A stretch of 64,000 bases of DNA from Tricholoma matsutake. Lineage: Eukaryota; Basidiomycota; Agaricomycetes; Agaricales; Tricholomataceae. A program made the translations under genes and the position numbers. Shown here piece after piece: positions 36,959-52,000 of this stretch. The stretch's first letter is position 1. Each line of letters opens with the position of its first letter. The notes beneath the pieces are model-generated. The model saw nothing but the letters and a program-made list of their open reading frames with translations. It searched no databases and was not told where the DNA came from. The stretch covers positions 8,556,001 to 8,620,000 of the forward strand of contig AP026550.1 of assembly GCA_026075535.2 (NCBI GenBank), given 5' to 3'.

Positions 36959-37540
36959 TGTTAAGTTCTGAGTCAGAATGGAGTAGAATGTCAGATTTCC
37001 AGTCAGACCCAGTTGATAGCTGTTGGAGGATACAAGGGAAGACAGAAAAGGAAAGAAAATCCAGCAGAATTCTGGAACAGAATCCACTTGGCATGACGCA
37101 TCAAGTGAAGGGGGACAGAAAGGACTTGGCTTCAACTTGTAAGAAGTTGCGCCCTTCTCCTTGTCAAGTGTCCTAATTTCAAGACAAGGGTAAGGAGGGA
37201 GATATAAGCTCCAGAGGGTTTCCAGAGGAGAATGAGGTAGAAATTGAGGAAGACTTAGATCAGGATTTGGAGTTAACTTGGTTGATCTACAAACTGTCTA
37301 ATACAAGACAGAAATGGCTACATTAAATACTAAGGTCTGGAAGGAACTGGAATTACTGAGGCAGTGATAACTAGAAACTGAGCTCCCAGGACAATTTCCT
37401 GACACTGTTTCATCATATTGGAAATAAGGGAATTTCATCTCCAGGCTGTGCTGCAGATAGGAGGTGAGTTGTGCTGCAAGGTGGCTGGAAAAGTCAGCAA
37501 AAAATGATTGGAAATCTGGTTGGAGGAATTGGTCTTGACA
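36959..37540 (-). repeat. LTR of the minus-strand gypsy remnant (582 bp)
   Basis: Reads TGTTAAGTTCTG to GGTCTTGACA on the plus strand and matches the solo LTR at 8835-9433 from end to end, with diverged bases. The similarity stops precisely at CTTGACA, where reverse transcriptase coding sequence begins. Confidence 0.8.
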
Positions 37541-40008
37541 TTGCTGAAGAAACTAGGCAATATTTCACCAGGCTTTACAAATGCTCAGCACCTCCAGACA
37601 AGCACAAACCCTGGCTCACTACTCTGTGAGTCTCAACAGTTAAAAATCATGTCTTAGATGGCCCTTTCCTATGGCTGATAGCAGCAACTCTAGCAGATTT
37701 TCATGCCCTGCTTTGCAAAGGGAATCTGCAACTGTTGCTGGGTCCAGACAGATGGGAAAAGTGGTGCATCAAGAATCTTTCTGACAAAGCTCTTCAACTA
37801 GTTCTTGATCTACATAACTATTCAGTCATTAACATGAGTTTCCTGGGAGATATCAAGGACACCCACCTCACCCATTTTCACAAGCATGGAATATGTACTG
37901 AGCTGTAAAACTGGAGAGGTCTCCTCATCTCTAATTTTCTAGCAAACTCACCTATGACCAGCTCAACTTCAAGCTCTCATCCTACACCACACAGATGAGT
38001 ATTATTCCTGGGACTCAAGTTGCCACTCAGCCTGGTGTGCAAACTCATGATCTAATGAGTTTCCTTGGCAGGCTGAAGATGTGGAGTCACCATACTAAGA
38101 CTCCTCTCTATCCCCTGAAGCAAGACCAGATGAAGGGTTTTGATTACCTTGCTCCATAAGGTTTTTACAATGCTTGCACAGCTTATGCTTTGCTGCAGGT
38201 GGTGGCAGATTTGGACTGTGCAGCTCAATCCTCAACTTGATGCTTTCCCCAAATGGCCTTTGGCATTGCAGATCCCATCATAGTTGATGGAGTCACCAAG
38301 CAGGGCAGACCAATGTCACCTTTCAAGGCCACCATCACCACTAGCCTTGGTCATTGCTACCTGGATGATCTAGTATCATTGGACCTGGACTGTATTATCA
38401 TCCAGGGCACATCTAAAATGGTAAATGACCCTCACCTTCCTGAAGATGCAGCCTCACTATGGCTGAAGCTACTGATGACTCTTACATTGCTGCACTAACC
38501 TTCTCTGCTCTCAGGCATTTCACACTGGCCATGGAGTGTTTTCAGTTTGTCTATGGATGGCTGACCTCATGGGAGAAGACAACCTTACATATTCTCAATA
38601 GCCCTGATACACCACTGAAGACTCCCACTTCAGTCAATTACCAATGTCCAGGGACCTGACCCATGGACAATTACAGAGCATGAGGTTCCTGCATCTACTA
38701 GCAGGTTTAATCTCTTATGAACTCAGGTTGACAATCCCAAGACCCGTTACCTGGAGCTTGTTGACATCATTGACTCCTTCCCTTTTCCTGCATTTTTGTT
38801 CCAAACTCCCTTTATGCTCATATGCAAAATCATATTGTTGAAATTAATCCCTGTGATGTATGCTGTATACATGAGGCAATACATGCAGCATACACATGTT
38901 ACTGCGCTTACTGTGCATACATGTGGTAAACACGTTCCTGAGTCATGTGACTGCCTTATATTTATGTATATAAGGAGAACCTGTACCATACTAGGAATAC
39001 AGTGTTCTTACCTCTGCTAACCCTAGCGGTAAGTCTTACTAAACCCCAGGTAGGTTGTAAGGAACTTATTGTCTCTTCTGCTGTGCAGCATATATAGTCT
39101 GCTCCAACACATATCACAGAACATTGTCTCCCAGTGTCATGCACTACTCTCCCTTCAACTGATTGTCCATGATGATGCAATCAGATTGGACCAGAGAATC
39201 ACAAAGTGTGTACACACCAGCCTCACCCTCACATTCCCCTTCTGTCCCTCATCATTGGTATTGACCCTTCCCCTGGCATTTGGCAGTTCCAAGTTCCCAT
39301 CATTAGCATGCATCAACACTGGTATTGCCATCAACAGTCTTGCATGGGATCTGAACCACCATATAGGACAATGGCTCTTATCACTTTGGGCCTTGGCAGA
39401 CTGGATGTGTCAGATCAACAGATGTGTATACCCCCTTGATTATGAGGGCTTGAGCAGATAATTCACTCATCTCTTAGGCTTGATTCCTGCCACATGGATC
39501 ATTGTGCAGGGTCAAAAGTCTAAGCTTGGTCTCACTCTCCACCAAACTGATCACAGTCATCTCCTCAAGGGATCTCACATGCATTATTGCTCATCAAGCT
39601 GTCTGTCCCCCAAGCTGAACACCCAAATGGGATCATGCTATCTGATCACTTTGTTCCATGGGCTTCCATCTGCTAAGTCACATTGATACTGTGAATTATC
39701 AGAATCTCACCACCTTTACTGTCAGGGCACTTCCACCCAGAAACTGGTCATTTGCACAAAAGAAAATTTGGGACCAGATCAAAAACTTCTTTTCTCAAGC
39801 CCAAATCAGAGCAATCTACTCTGGTCTGGCTGACCTGTTGCTCTCTCAGTCTTGTAGGCAGCATCTGGCAGAGAAATTTATCCAATCCATTGTGTGGGCT
39901 AACCTCTTCCTCCCCTCCAAAGCATCTCAGGGTACCCAACTTTGGGGAACTGATGGTTCCATGGTTCCTGCCTCTGCTGGCCTGCTAGATAATAATATCA
40001 GTCACTTC
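37541..40008 (+). pseudogene. LINE-like reverse transcriptase/RNase H gene, 5' half
   Basis: Translation in shifting frames follows a polyprotein family I know from Agaricomycetes. Blocks in order: LQLLLGPDRWEKW, VLDLHNYSVIN, NWRGLLISNFLANSPMT, DGVTKQGRPMSP, TTSLGHCYLDDL, EATDDSYIAAL (the RT active-site box, with TDD in place of YxDD) and FQFVYGWLTSWEKTT. A helical region and the start of RNase H (WGTDGSMVPAS) come last. No endonuclease domain is seen upstream; the sequence is cut at 37541 by the gypsy LTR. It has stops and frameshifts and is interrupted by a solo copia LTR. It resumes at 59503. Confidence 0.75.
38836..39109 (+). repeat. Solo copia LTR (274 bp)
   Basis: Begins TGTTGAAATTAA and ends CTCCAACA, with TSD CATAT on both sides (38831-38835, 39110-39114). 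It belongs to the same family as copia-1 and copia-2 LTRs. It is inserted in the reverse transcriptase pseudogene. Confidence 0.93.
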
Positions 40009-43000
40009 TAGTGTTTCAAAGTCTGGTTTTTTGATTTTTGATATATCTTAATAATGGTTGGACAGATTTTTTTTTTCTGAGGGAGGACCCCCCATTATTT
40101 TTCATTCTCTATCCACTCCTAAATTTTGTGATTATCTTGACAGTGGGTGGCTGAAATCTTTCCATCCCACCCCAGTCTTTTGCAAATTCTATCTCCTGTA
40201 ATATTTTCACATAGGTAAGCTACACTGTACCGAATAATACAGTCTATCGAATGTACACATTGTATTGAATGATATGGTTCAGTGGATGCTGTCAAACATA
40301 CTGTATATAACTGTGCCTATACCTATTGTAACCAATGGAGTGCATTAGAGAGCATTCTGTGTGGTACACGAGCTGCTATTTAAGCACATATGGTGCATCG
40401 AACACATGGAAACCCCCATTGTCACATCAGATATCGGCAATGGCAATGGCAGTTGGGTGACTGACATGAACCCTGGTCTCATGTTGTTCCATTTGATATT
40501 ATTTAAATTGAGCTAGGTCATGAATTGATGACACCTTTAATTATTAAATCCACATCGGCAGTGGCAGCAGCATCAGCACTGGTAGCAGTAGTTGGACAGG
40601 GACCTGGACCTCACTATGTGGGCCATCTCATCAGCACTATCCAGCCAAGGAAGGATACATTGCATCATTCAATGTGAAGGTGCATTAACTCACCTATATG
40701 TGAGTCCTTCACTATGGCATTGCATTGGAAGTGGCAGTGGGATCAGCATTGGCATTGGCAGTCCAATGCAGCATGATTTTGGCCTCACAAATGACATCCC
40801 ATGTATGGGGAAGAAATTGAGCATTTTTTACACCATGATCAGCACAGACTAAACCATCTACAATAGTATTACACATTCTAAGTCACGAAACAGTACTATA
40901 TATATGAAGAGTGCATCATGAGTCAGCATCCATCATGTCATCAGAGCCAGACAACCAAATAACATCAACATAGCTGAAGTCTGCAGGACCATAGAGATTG
41001 GAACATGGGAGTGTGATGTGAGAAGGAGTGGGGAAGTCTATCTGAGAGCTAGTAGGGGACGCGGTATGAGAGAGATCGGAGTCAACATCAGGGACCTCGG
41101 CATTGGATGCAGCATCATCCTCACTGTTAGATTCATAGGTGGAATCAGTCTCTGAAGACAAAAAGAAAACATCTGCTGCATCAGACACAGTGGGAACTGC
41201 TGTTGGAATGGAAATCGTGGGGCCAGATGCTGAAGAGGTGGTGTCAGCAAGGTAGAAGGCAGTGGCATCAACACCAGTTAGGGATTGTGCTGTGATACCA
41301 GAAGCAGGAGGGGATGGATCTTCATTGCTCTGCCATGCCATGGCTTCCTCAAAGGCAGTTGGCTGGTCAGCATGAGGTGAATCATCTTCACTATCCCATG
41401 CCATAGCAGCCTGAGAGGCTGTGGGCAGTGGGCAATCAGCTGTGGCATTGTCCTTCCTATCACCATCATCACCATCGCTGTCACTGTCATCATCACCATC
41501 GCTTTGACTGTCCTCATTGTCATTGTCATTGTCATTGTCATTGTCATTGTCATTGTCATTGTCAATGGCAATAGCATCGCCTGCCTCCCAATCATCTTCA
41601 TCGCCATCTACCATCTTCACTATCCCATGCCATAGCAGCCTGAGAGGCTGTGGGCACACTGAGTGGGTGATCAGCTGTGGCATCATCCTCCCCATCACCA
41701 TTGTCATCACTGTCATCATCATCACTTTCGATATCCTCATTGTCATTGGGAGTAGCATCGTCATTGGAATAGGTGTGGCTCTCACCCTTGCCTGCATCAG
41801 CAATGGCATGGCATTGGCATTAGCATTGGTGAATGGCTTGTTCAACTCAGTGTCTGTAAAATAAAGGGCAGTGTCAAGGCCAGTTGCATTGGGTGGTGGA
41901 CTGTAGTTGGCAGAGGCAGCTGTTGGGATGCTTGCTGTGATTGAATTCTCCTTGTCGTTGGCACCATCAGGCAGAGAGTATGTGTACCCAGAGTTCAGTG
42001 TTTTTCCCTTGCCCATGGTTGTCTGGTTGGATCCCAAAACATCCTTCTCTGTGAGGTCAACACCCCAAGTCCACTTGTGGGATGCAGCAGGAAGAGACTG
42101 AAGCCACTCAAGTTCAGCCTTCACATGTGCTGCGATATGGTTTGACTGTCTTGTTACTGATGCCTTTGAGGAGGCCACCAGTGCTGTGGCCACTGCTGAT
42201 GCCAGTGTTTGAGCCTGAAGCTCCTTGAGCAGGGCGAGCTCATGAAGCTGATGGAACCCTGCTGTACGCCTGGTATTTGCATTTAATGCAGCATCAGCAG
42301 AGGATTCACAACCATTGATGAAGTTATGCATGCTGCATAGTTTGGTTAAACTATCTTGCACAAGACCCTGGAGATTGAGACATGATTGGCAATCAGGCTT
42401 GTTGAAATTAATCCCTGATGCATGCTGTATACATGAGGCAATACATGCAGCATACACATGTATACATGAGGCGATACATGCAGCATACGCATGTTACTGC
42501 GCTTACTGCGCATACATGCGGTAAACACATTCCTGAGTCATGTGACATCCTTAATATTATGTATATAAGGAGAACCTGTACCGTAGTAGGAATACAGTGT
42601 TCTTACCTCTGCTAACCCTAGCTGTAAGTCTAACTAAACCCCAGGTAGGTTGTAAGGAACGTGTTGTCTCTTCCCCTGTGCAGCATATATAGTCTGCTCC
42701 AACAGGTTATGGGCCCTGCTGGGCACGTCGCGAACGCGCTTTAATTAGCTGCGAACGACGTAGACTTCATCGTCTCCAAATTTATAACCTTGCGCTCTTT
42801 GTGAGCTGCATTGTGCTCCCTGCGAGCTGCATATAAAACCTAGGTTGACTAGGGTTAACCACTCTGAAGGAGTGTTTTCTCCTGAGAATGTTAAATGTGT
42901 TTTATTGAGTAAAAAGACTGATTGAGCGCTTTTAACAGCTGCCACCACAGAATCATGTCTTCAACTCTTGAAAAACTCGTTCAAACTTTTGACGGATCAA

Positions 43001-46000
43001 ATTACATTCTATGGGCCGACTCAATGAAGGCGTGGCTCAGGTCTCAGGGCCTCTGGCAAATAACTAGCGGGGCGGAGCAAAAACCGCCCCTGGCGCCTCC
43101 TTTGACGGCGATGAACGCTACCTTGGTAGCGGATGCTAATGCCAAGCTCCAGACCTGGAGCAACAAAAATGACCAGGCTATTGGTAGCCTAGTGCTCCGC
43201 CTGGCCCCCTCCATTCGGCAGCGTGCCAACACAAAGGACACTGCTGAGGAGGTGTGGGCTCTCATTCGCACCGATTATGGTGTGGATGGCCCCTCCCAAG
43301 TCTTTTCGGACTTTAGGTCCGCAATAACAATCAAAATCCCGGCTGCGAACCCCGCACCAGAGATTGCGAGAATGGCAGACAAATTTGAGCGCCTCACGGC
43401 TGCTAACGTCGCCATCCCCGAGCTAGTACAGGCGATGATTCTACTTGCTGCGATGCCGCGCGAGTATGACTCATTGTCTGCAACGGTCCTTAACATGACC
43501 GCCACTAGCGCCTTGACATTTAAACATGTCAAGGACTCCATTGTTGCTGAAGCCTCAAGGCGCACAGCAGTTGGAAAGCCCGCTGGCCAGCCTCAGGCCA
43601 ACAAACTTTCTGCTGTTAAGCGCAAGGGGGGAAACCCCAAATGGCAGCCCAAAGAAGGGCAAAACAGCAACGGAGACTCGTCCCGAAAACGTGGACGACG
43701 TGGGGACAGAAAGACTAAGGAGGAGAAGCCAAAAGAGAAACATACCCACCTCGCCTCCAATGCCTTTACCACCATAAATGGTAATGGCACCATCATACCG
43801 CCGATGCCGCTCATACAGCGCATCGAGCGACGCGAACACACTCCCACAAGGGATCCTCGCCGCCGACCGCCTGCACAGGCATACACGGGCGCGGCCTCCT
43901 CTTCTCGCTCGGTTTACACCGAATACCAGCAAGCTCGAGACACCCTCGAGCGCATGCAACTTCCGCGCAGCGCAAAAAACCTGTGACCGCTGGAAGAACA
44001 CCTTATGGTGCAAGAAGGTAAGAGAAGGAGGATAGAGCCAGAAACTGAGGCAACGATCGAGGAGGTAGAAGACGATACCGTCTCCCTCGGATCCGAACCT
44101 CCAGTAACTGACGAGGAAGTGTGGAAAGCCGTCAACGAAATGCTCGTCGTTGAACCCCTTGACACAGGGGCGTATGATGACAGGTCAGTCCTTTTCCCTG
44201 CCACAAGCACTAAGATTAAAATTCCTATGAATACAGCGAACTTTTCATGTGAAATTTTACCGCTATTAAATGTATCATGGAATTATGTAGATCTTAATAT
44301 ATGTGCTATGTGTGCAAAGGGAGATTGTAAGAAAGGTGCTGACTGGATCATGGATTCAGGCGCATCAAAACACTTCACTGGTGAAATGAAAGATTTCGCT
44401 TCTTACGAGCCTTTACCAAGAAAGGACTCTACCTTGGTCCAAACGGCCACTGGTACTACTCATATAGTAGGAAAAGGAGCAGTCTTCATTAGGCACCAGG
44501 TAGTATGTAATGGGAAGTCAGAGACGCGTGAAACGCGGCTATACCCCGTCTACTACATACCCGACATTAATACTCGATTGATGTCAATGGGGGTCTTTTT
44601 ACAAGATGGAAGTGATGTGCGTGGTTCCTCCGCATACATTTCATTCATCGAGCATGGAAACCCAATCATGCATTGTGTCCCTCTAAGGAGGAATGACACG
44701 ATCTATTGGGCTCAGACTCATATATTGAGCACCAAAAAGGTTAATGTCGCTGACTACTTGACTTGGCATAGGCGACTTGGACACCCATCCAAAGAGGCGC
44801 TAGGGAAAATGCCTAAAAGCACCATAAAATTCCCAAGGAATTTAATTATTCCTAAAGACAAAATTATATGTCCAGGGTGTGCAGAAGGGAAAATGACCTC
44901 AAAATCTTTTCCCGAGTCAGACTCACAAGCTGACAAATCCTTTGAATTAATACATTCCGACCTAAAGGAACTCCCAGTACTATCATACCACAAACATAAA
45001 TACTTCATTGTATTTCTGGATGACAAAACGTCACATATTTGGGTCCAATGCCTTAGAAAGAAATCTGACGCTGCTGCAGCGATTAGACAATTTCAAGCAA
45101 TGGCTAAGACCCAATATGGCGCTACAATCAAGCGCTGGCGTGTCGATCCAGGGGGGGAGTTCAAGGATCGTGAGCTACAAAAACAGCTCAAGGATTTAGG
45201 CATCAAAATAGAGATGTCTGCACCCCACGTTCATCAACAGAATGGGCGTGCAGAGCGCGCTATAAGGACAATAATGGAAAAGTCGCAAACCCTGCGATTC
45301 ACCGCTTGTCTACCACAATCATGGTGGGAATTTTGCATAGAACATGCAACACATTTATACAACCGAACCCCAATAAGGCGCCTGAAATGGCTGACACCTT
45401 TTGAGGACCTGACAAAGGTCCACCCAGATCTAAACAATCTGAAGGTCTTCGGTTGTGGTGCTTATGTCTATCTACCAAAGGAAAAACGTCCAACAACATT
45501 GTCTCCTCGATCGGAGTTAATGACGTACCTTGGAGTAGAAGATGGCATTAAAGCATATCGTTTCATGCGACAAAACGGCGCAATATTCATTGGTGCTACG
45601 GCACTATTTGATGAAACGATGTTTCCATGCTGTCCCGGAGCTAAAACTCCTGCCAAGACAGACCTTGGTGATTTTCCACCAGAACCAGAAGATGACGACC
45701 ACTCATCTGGAACGGATGGCGATGACCCTATACCGCCACAAAATCCGCCCCTTCCTCCATCATCAGAAGATGATGATGATGATTTACCAAGCGAGCAAAA
45801 GGCGCATGACGATGCGACTAACGCTCCTCCTCTGCCGCCTCCAGTTAGCACTGAGGACTTTCGTCCAAGACGTGAAGATCAACAGGAATGGCAGCAATTG
45901 CCCCGTCGATCAGGCAGGCAGAGGAAAATCCCAAACCGTCCCGGCAATACCTATGGAGAACAGCGACTCCCCTCTGACATAGAGAGAGACATTGCGCGTG

Positions 46001-49000
46001 ATCGATATTGGAAGAAGTCTGTGGGTCAAGATTCGGATCATAACCGAACACGACCACGACCTCAACAGCAAGAACCGGTTACTGGACCGAGTTCAGCACC
46101 CCATGAGAGTGTGCCCGATTCCAATAATCAAGAACATGATTACCCAATGGGGGAACTGGACGAAGCAGGTTATATTAAAAAGATAACCAAGGAAGGTGGA
46201 GATGAGCTTATCCGCTGGCTGTTGTCAAAAGCAGTCACACCATCAAGCGGAAAAAGCCTAGTTCCAAACCAATTTTGCGATATTGCGCGCCTACCCCGGC
46301 AGCAGCAACTTGAGTGGAAACAGGCTTGTCATGAAGAGTTAGAGGCTCTTCGCAAGCGACAAGTCTATGTCATCGTCGATCTTCCACATGATCGAAAAAC
46401 GATCAAAAATAGATGGGTTTTCTCTGTGAAATCGGACGGAAGAAAACGAGCCAGACTTGTGGCCAAAGGCTTTTCACAAGTCGAAGGCATTGACTTTGAT
46501 GAGATTTTCTCACCAGTAGTCCGCTACGAGACCGTACGCCTCATGTTTGCCCTTGCGTCTCTAGAAGGCATGTATATGACTGGTCTAGATGTAAAAACCG
46601 CATTTTTATATGGCAAACTTGATGAGGAGATCTATATGGATCAACCCGAGGGTAAAGAGCGCAAAGTAATGCACTTACGCCAAGCATTGTATGGCCTTAA
46701 ACAGGCTTCACTAGCATGGTGGAGAGAGCTAGAGGCATTTATGCACACCATTGGGTTCGTGCGCGCCAGCTCCGATGCCGGCATCTTCATACACAAGGAT
46801 CCTAAGACAGGCAGCATCGTTATTGCGCTAGTCTATGTTGATGATGGCTTGTTCATGGGCAAGAACAAGAAACTTGTGGATGAAAAGAAGAATGCTTGCC
46901 TGAAGCATTGGGAGTGCCGTAGTACTGAAAAAGTCACGGAATTCTTAGGCATGCGCGTCACCCAGACTGCTGCAAAAGTCAAACTCGATCAAACAGAATA
47001 TCTTGCCAAAGTGCTTGAGAGGTTCGAGATGACAAATGCCAAGATTGCCCCCACTCCGCTCCCGACTGGCTACAAACCGTCGGAGAACACAGCGACGCCA
47101 AACGCGGCACTTAGATCAAAATATCAGTCTGTGATCAGATCTTTATTGTATCTGATGCTCGGAACGCGACCTGATATCGCTTATGCAGTAATCAAGATGT
47201 CGCAATTCTCGGCTAATCCTAGCCAAGAACATCTAGACAAAGCAATGTACATAATGCGCTATCTGGTGGGAACCCAGAAGTACAGTATGGTCTATGATGG
47301 AGAGAAATCCGAGGGGCTACAGGCCTTCACAGATTCTGATTGGGCAGCTGACACAGTCAAGCGCCGATCTACAACGGGTTACTTTGCTACTCTGGCGAGT
47401 GGCATTGTGTGCTGGCAGTCCCGTTTACAAAAAACTGTAGCACTGTCATCCACAGAAGCCGAATACATGGCTCTCTCCGACACTTGTCGGCAGATAGTGT
47501 GGATAGAGTCCTTATTCCAAGAACTTGGATATACACTGAAGCGCGTACCAATCTGCGCTGATAATCAAGGATCCATCTTTATTGGATCAAATCCAGTTCA
47601 GGAAAGAAGGACCAAACATATAGACATTCGCTACCACTACACCCACGAATGCATAGAAAATGACAAAGTCACAGTTGTTTTCATTCCTGGAAGTGATAAT
47701 CCGGCTGACATGTTCACAAAGAACCTTGGCGCCATCCTATTCAGGAAATTTAGAGACTCTCTCGGAATTACTTTCGAGATTCAAACTTAGCTGCTTAGAG
47801 CGCTGTACAGTTTGAGGGGGGGTGTTGAAATTAATCCCTGATGCATGCTGTATACATGAGGCGATACATGCAGCATACGCATGTTACTGTGCTTACTGCA
47901 CATACATGTGGTAAACACATTCCCGAGTCATGTGACATCCTTAATATTATGTATATAAGGAGAACCTGTACCGTAGTAGGAATACAGTGTTCTTACCTCT
48001 GCTAACCCTAGCTGTAAGTCTAACTAAACCCCAGGTAGGTTGTAAGGAACGTGTTGTCTCTTCCCCTGTGCAGCATATATAGTCTGCTCCAACAAGGCTG
48101 ACTCAGTGGCACCTGGCTACCAGGGTGATATGAGTCAGTGATGGGTGCCAGAACATATTGCCAATGGGTATTGAGGCACTCGTCCAGGGTGGTGATGCCC
48201 AAAATGCGCTTGGGTCCTGGCTCCCAATAGTGTCTCCACCAATTGCATGCATATGAATCCACAAGGCAGATGGGTGCCTCAGTTGCCACACCATCATCCA
48301 ATGCAGCCAAGAGAGATGGATGGAATCCGAGTGGCAAATGTTCAATATTGATGTCAGCCAAAGACTGAAGCAGGATTGGCACCTCGATCATAAGGCTGAT
48401 GGTATTGCTGATGCTGATCCAGGACATGACATACATCTGTGATATATAATTACAAGGATCCCTATGTTTGGGTGACATCTTACAAGCTCATTATACAGAC
48501 ATTTTTGCATCCATTGTTTTATCACATTGGATTGTTCGATCTCTAGCAATACCCGCCAGAATCGTGACTCCGCATACCAGATGACCTCCTGTGTCTGATT
48601 TTGCAGGGCACCTCTTGGGCCTGACTGTAACAAAAAGGGGTTGAAGATAGCGAGCAATTTGTTGGACATACTGATTGTGGTTAGTTATCAAGATAATCTA
48701 GATTACATAATAGATAGTCACAAAGGGGAATGATAATTGACATTTGTTGATCTGAATGCTGTGTCAGCCCTAAAGGCTAAGTCATACCAGACAGCCTGCT
48801 GATGATGAGCATATGCTAGGCTACCAGGAGGGGTATTGTCAGAGATCAAGGTGGAGCACCACTTCTGATTGTGATACATGAAATAGTGCATGGTCCACTG
48901 TATTTTGTATGTGACCAGCAGAAGCTCCTCCTTCTATCTATTGCTCTGAGCCTGTGATCTAAGCCAATGGACTCGATGGACTGAGAGATGTGAGTGGATT

Positions 49001-52000
49001 GAAAATAAATAGCATAAAATGTACATACATTCCCAGAGTCAGCCGCCATCGGTATTGGCAGCAAATGCGGTGTCCCCTAGATAACCAGATCAGTGATACT
49101 TGCGCCAAATCCAGGAAAGATAAAGGTTGGTTGAACCGAGGTCTTTACACTCCCCCACCTTTTCTAGTGGACTCCGACTGGAGTCCGACTGGAGTCCACT
49201 GGGACTGGTCACCAGCCAACTGCCTGCAAAGTTGCCAGTCCAGTCCCAGTCCAGTCCGACCAGACTCCGAGTGGAATCCACTCAAACACCGGATTCCACT
49301 TGGACTGGTCCAGTGGAGTCCAGTTGGATTCCACTGAAAAAGTGTGTAAGAAAAGGAATCAAACCCAGATCCCTATAGGTTGCTTAGGTAATAATAATAC
49401 ACAATATAACCATTACACCACAGTACCTTGTGTAAGGTATCATCTACTTATGTTAGGTACCGTAGTGTGGCTGTGTATGACAAAGCATATAGCTGCATCA
49501 TCAAATGTGCCAGCTCATCACTCACCACCACCACCACCATCAACGCTGCCTCCCTCCTCTCTCTACCACCACCACTGTGTGGACACCCACCGCCACTGCT
49601 CTCATGCCCAATCCGCCATCACCACCCCCAAATGAGCCCAATGGATGGGCCCTACATAAGTTTTTTTTTTGTTTGCTTTTTGTTTTTATAAACTAACTAA
49701 CCTGTTTTTTAGCTTTCTAGGTTATAATCTACTGGCAATGATGCCACCACTTGCAAACAAGCCAACATGGGCCCAAATGACACAGATCACGTTGTTTGGG
49801 CCCTACATAAGTTTTTTTCGTTTGGTTTTTGTCTTTATAAACTAACTAACTCGTTTTTTTAGTTTTCTAGGTTATAATCTACTAGTAACGACACCACCAC
49901 CCACAAACGAGCCAACATGGGCCCAAATGATGCAGATCACATTGTTTGGGCCCTACATAAGTTTTTTCATTTGGTTTTTGTTTTTATAAACTAACTAACT
50001 CGTTTTTTTAGTTTTCTAGGTTATAATCTACACCACCACCCACAAACAAGCCAACACACCCACCCCATGCCTATCGACAATGACAACGACAATGCCGCCT
50101 ACCAGCACCAGGACCCAGAACGACCCAGACCCAACGACACCCATGCCAGCCCCCTCCTCCCCATCCAAATGGGATGTGAGGGTGTCGATAAAGGATAGGA
50201 AATGGCAGAGGGGTACCGGGAGACCTGCAGAGCAGGATACCCACCTGGTAAGCACCCACCTACCCCCTCCCTCGCATGCCACATCACTGACCCTTCCCCC
50301 CAACCCCTCCGAACTAGGAGACCCACAAAACTGACAACACACCCACCCCATGCTGATGAGCACCTGCTCATCGGGTGGATGGCAGGTACACCAGGGTTAC
50401 GATGACCACAGCACCCATCCCCACGCCTACAAGCCTCTGCTCGTAGGGTGGATGACGGGTGTGGCTTGCTATGGCAACAGACATGTGTGAGGAGGGGTGG
50501 GCGATGACACCCACCCCAGACTGCATCCCCCAACCCCCCCTCCCCCGCATTTTGTGTGGGGAGGGGTCTTCATTATTTTTAATTTATCTCTGCCCCCCCC
50601 CCTCGCACCGAATGTGAGGGGTATATATATTGTAGTACTTACAAATCCCCCCCTCGTGCCGAATGCGAGGGGTTTAGTTTTTTGTACATAGTAATAATCC
50701 CCCCCCTCTCGCAAGATGCGAGAGGGGTTTTTTTTTGTTTACTATTATATCATACCAACTCCCTTGTGTCCTACACGAGGGATGTGGTTAATTAAAAAAA
50801 TTTGATCTTAATTGTTTGAAAAATGCCTCCTCGAAGAATATGAAAAGTTGAGTCATAAATAAACCTTATATTGATCCCCAATAAATCTCCTGTGGCTCAA
50901 GTGGTTGAGCACACTTGTTTGGTTTGTCATGTGATTCCTTATGGTGAGGTCTTGAGTTCAATTCCTGCAGTACACAAATTTATTTTGTGGGTACTTTATG
51001 AAATTCACCAACTCCAAAGTCCTTTGAGCTCACATCTAATTGACCTATCATTTGGTTGAAATGCATTCCACTTGGACTCCAGTTGGACTCCACTCAGACT
51101 CCACCCAGACTCCAATGGGGGATTGAACTCTACATGACTTAGTGTAGTTCAATTGGACTCCAGTTGGACTCCAGTCAGTCTGGTCAGAGTCCAGTAGGAC
51201 AGGTGGGGGACTGTAAAGTACTGGTTGAACCAGGCACATTGGGTTTAAGAATAGCTGTGCTAGCCTTCAGGTCATCCTTCATTAATGGCTGAAACATACT
51301 TAATGTGTTGGCATCATATTGCAGAGCAACCAAGCACCTTCAGCAATGCATATACATTTTGGCATGCAAAGTAATGTCATCTACCAATTCCTTGACCACA
51401 GATCTGGCCTGGGTGCGAACACCCTTCCTGGGCACCAGTCAAATGATATGTGAACATTGAAATGATTTTTCAGCAATGAGCTCCCCAAGCTGATTCAGCA
51501 AATGGCTTGCCTGGTTCTTCCAAAGCAGAATCTCCACTTTAGCAAGATGTCCATTGGATGGTAGTTGTATTTGTTGCTCTTCGACTGGAATGGCATATGT
51601 GACATCTGAAAATTGTGAAGTGCATGCAGCTGGAGTTCCTTTATCTGAAAGGTCAAATTTGGCTTTGTTGTCGGGGGTGATATGTGAGGGGGCAATCTGA
51701 TGATTGGAAACATTGGCAGCACTTTGTAATTGTGTTAATGTTATCATGTGGGAAGCAAGCACTTGTCTTTCACATTCAACAAATTGCACATCAGAAACCT
51801 GTGGTGATTTACCAAGCTGACAGACTTGGTCTCACAGGTCAATCCTGCAGAACAATGGTGAGATGAGATATACAGTCAACAATTCGACATACTGCATCTC
51901 TTCAACACTGATGGTGAAATCAATCCACTCCTCAACAGATTGAACCACTGTTGATGCAGTGTCTGATGCCATTGCCAGTGCCAATGCTGGTGCCAGTGCC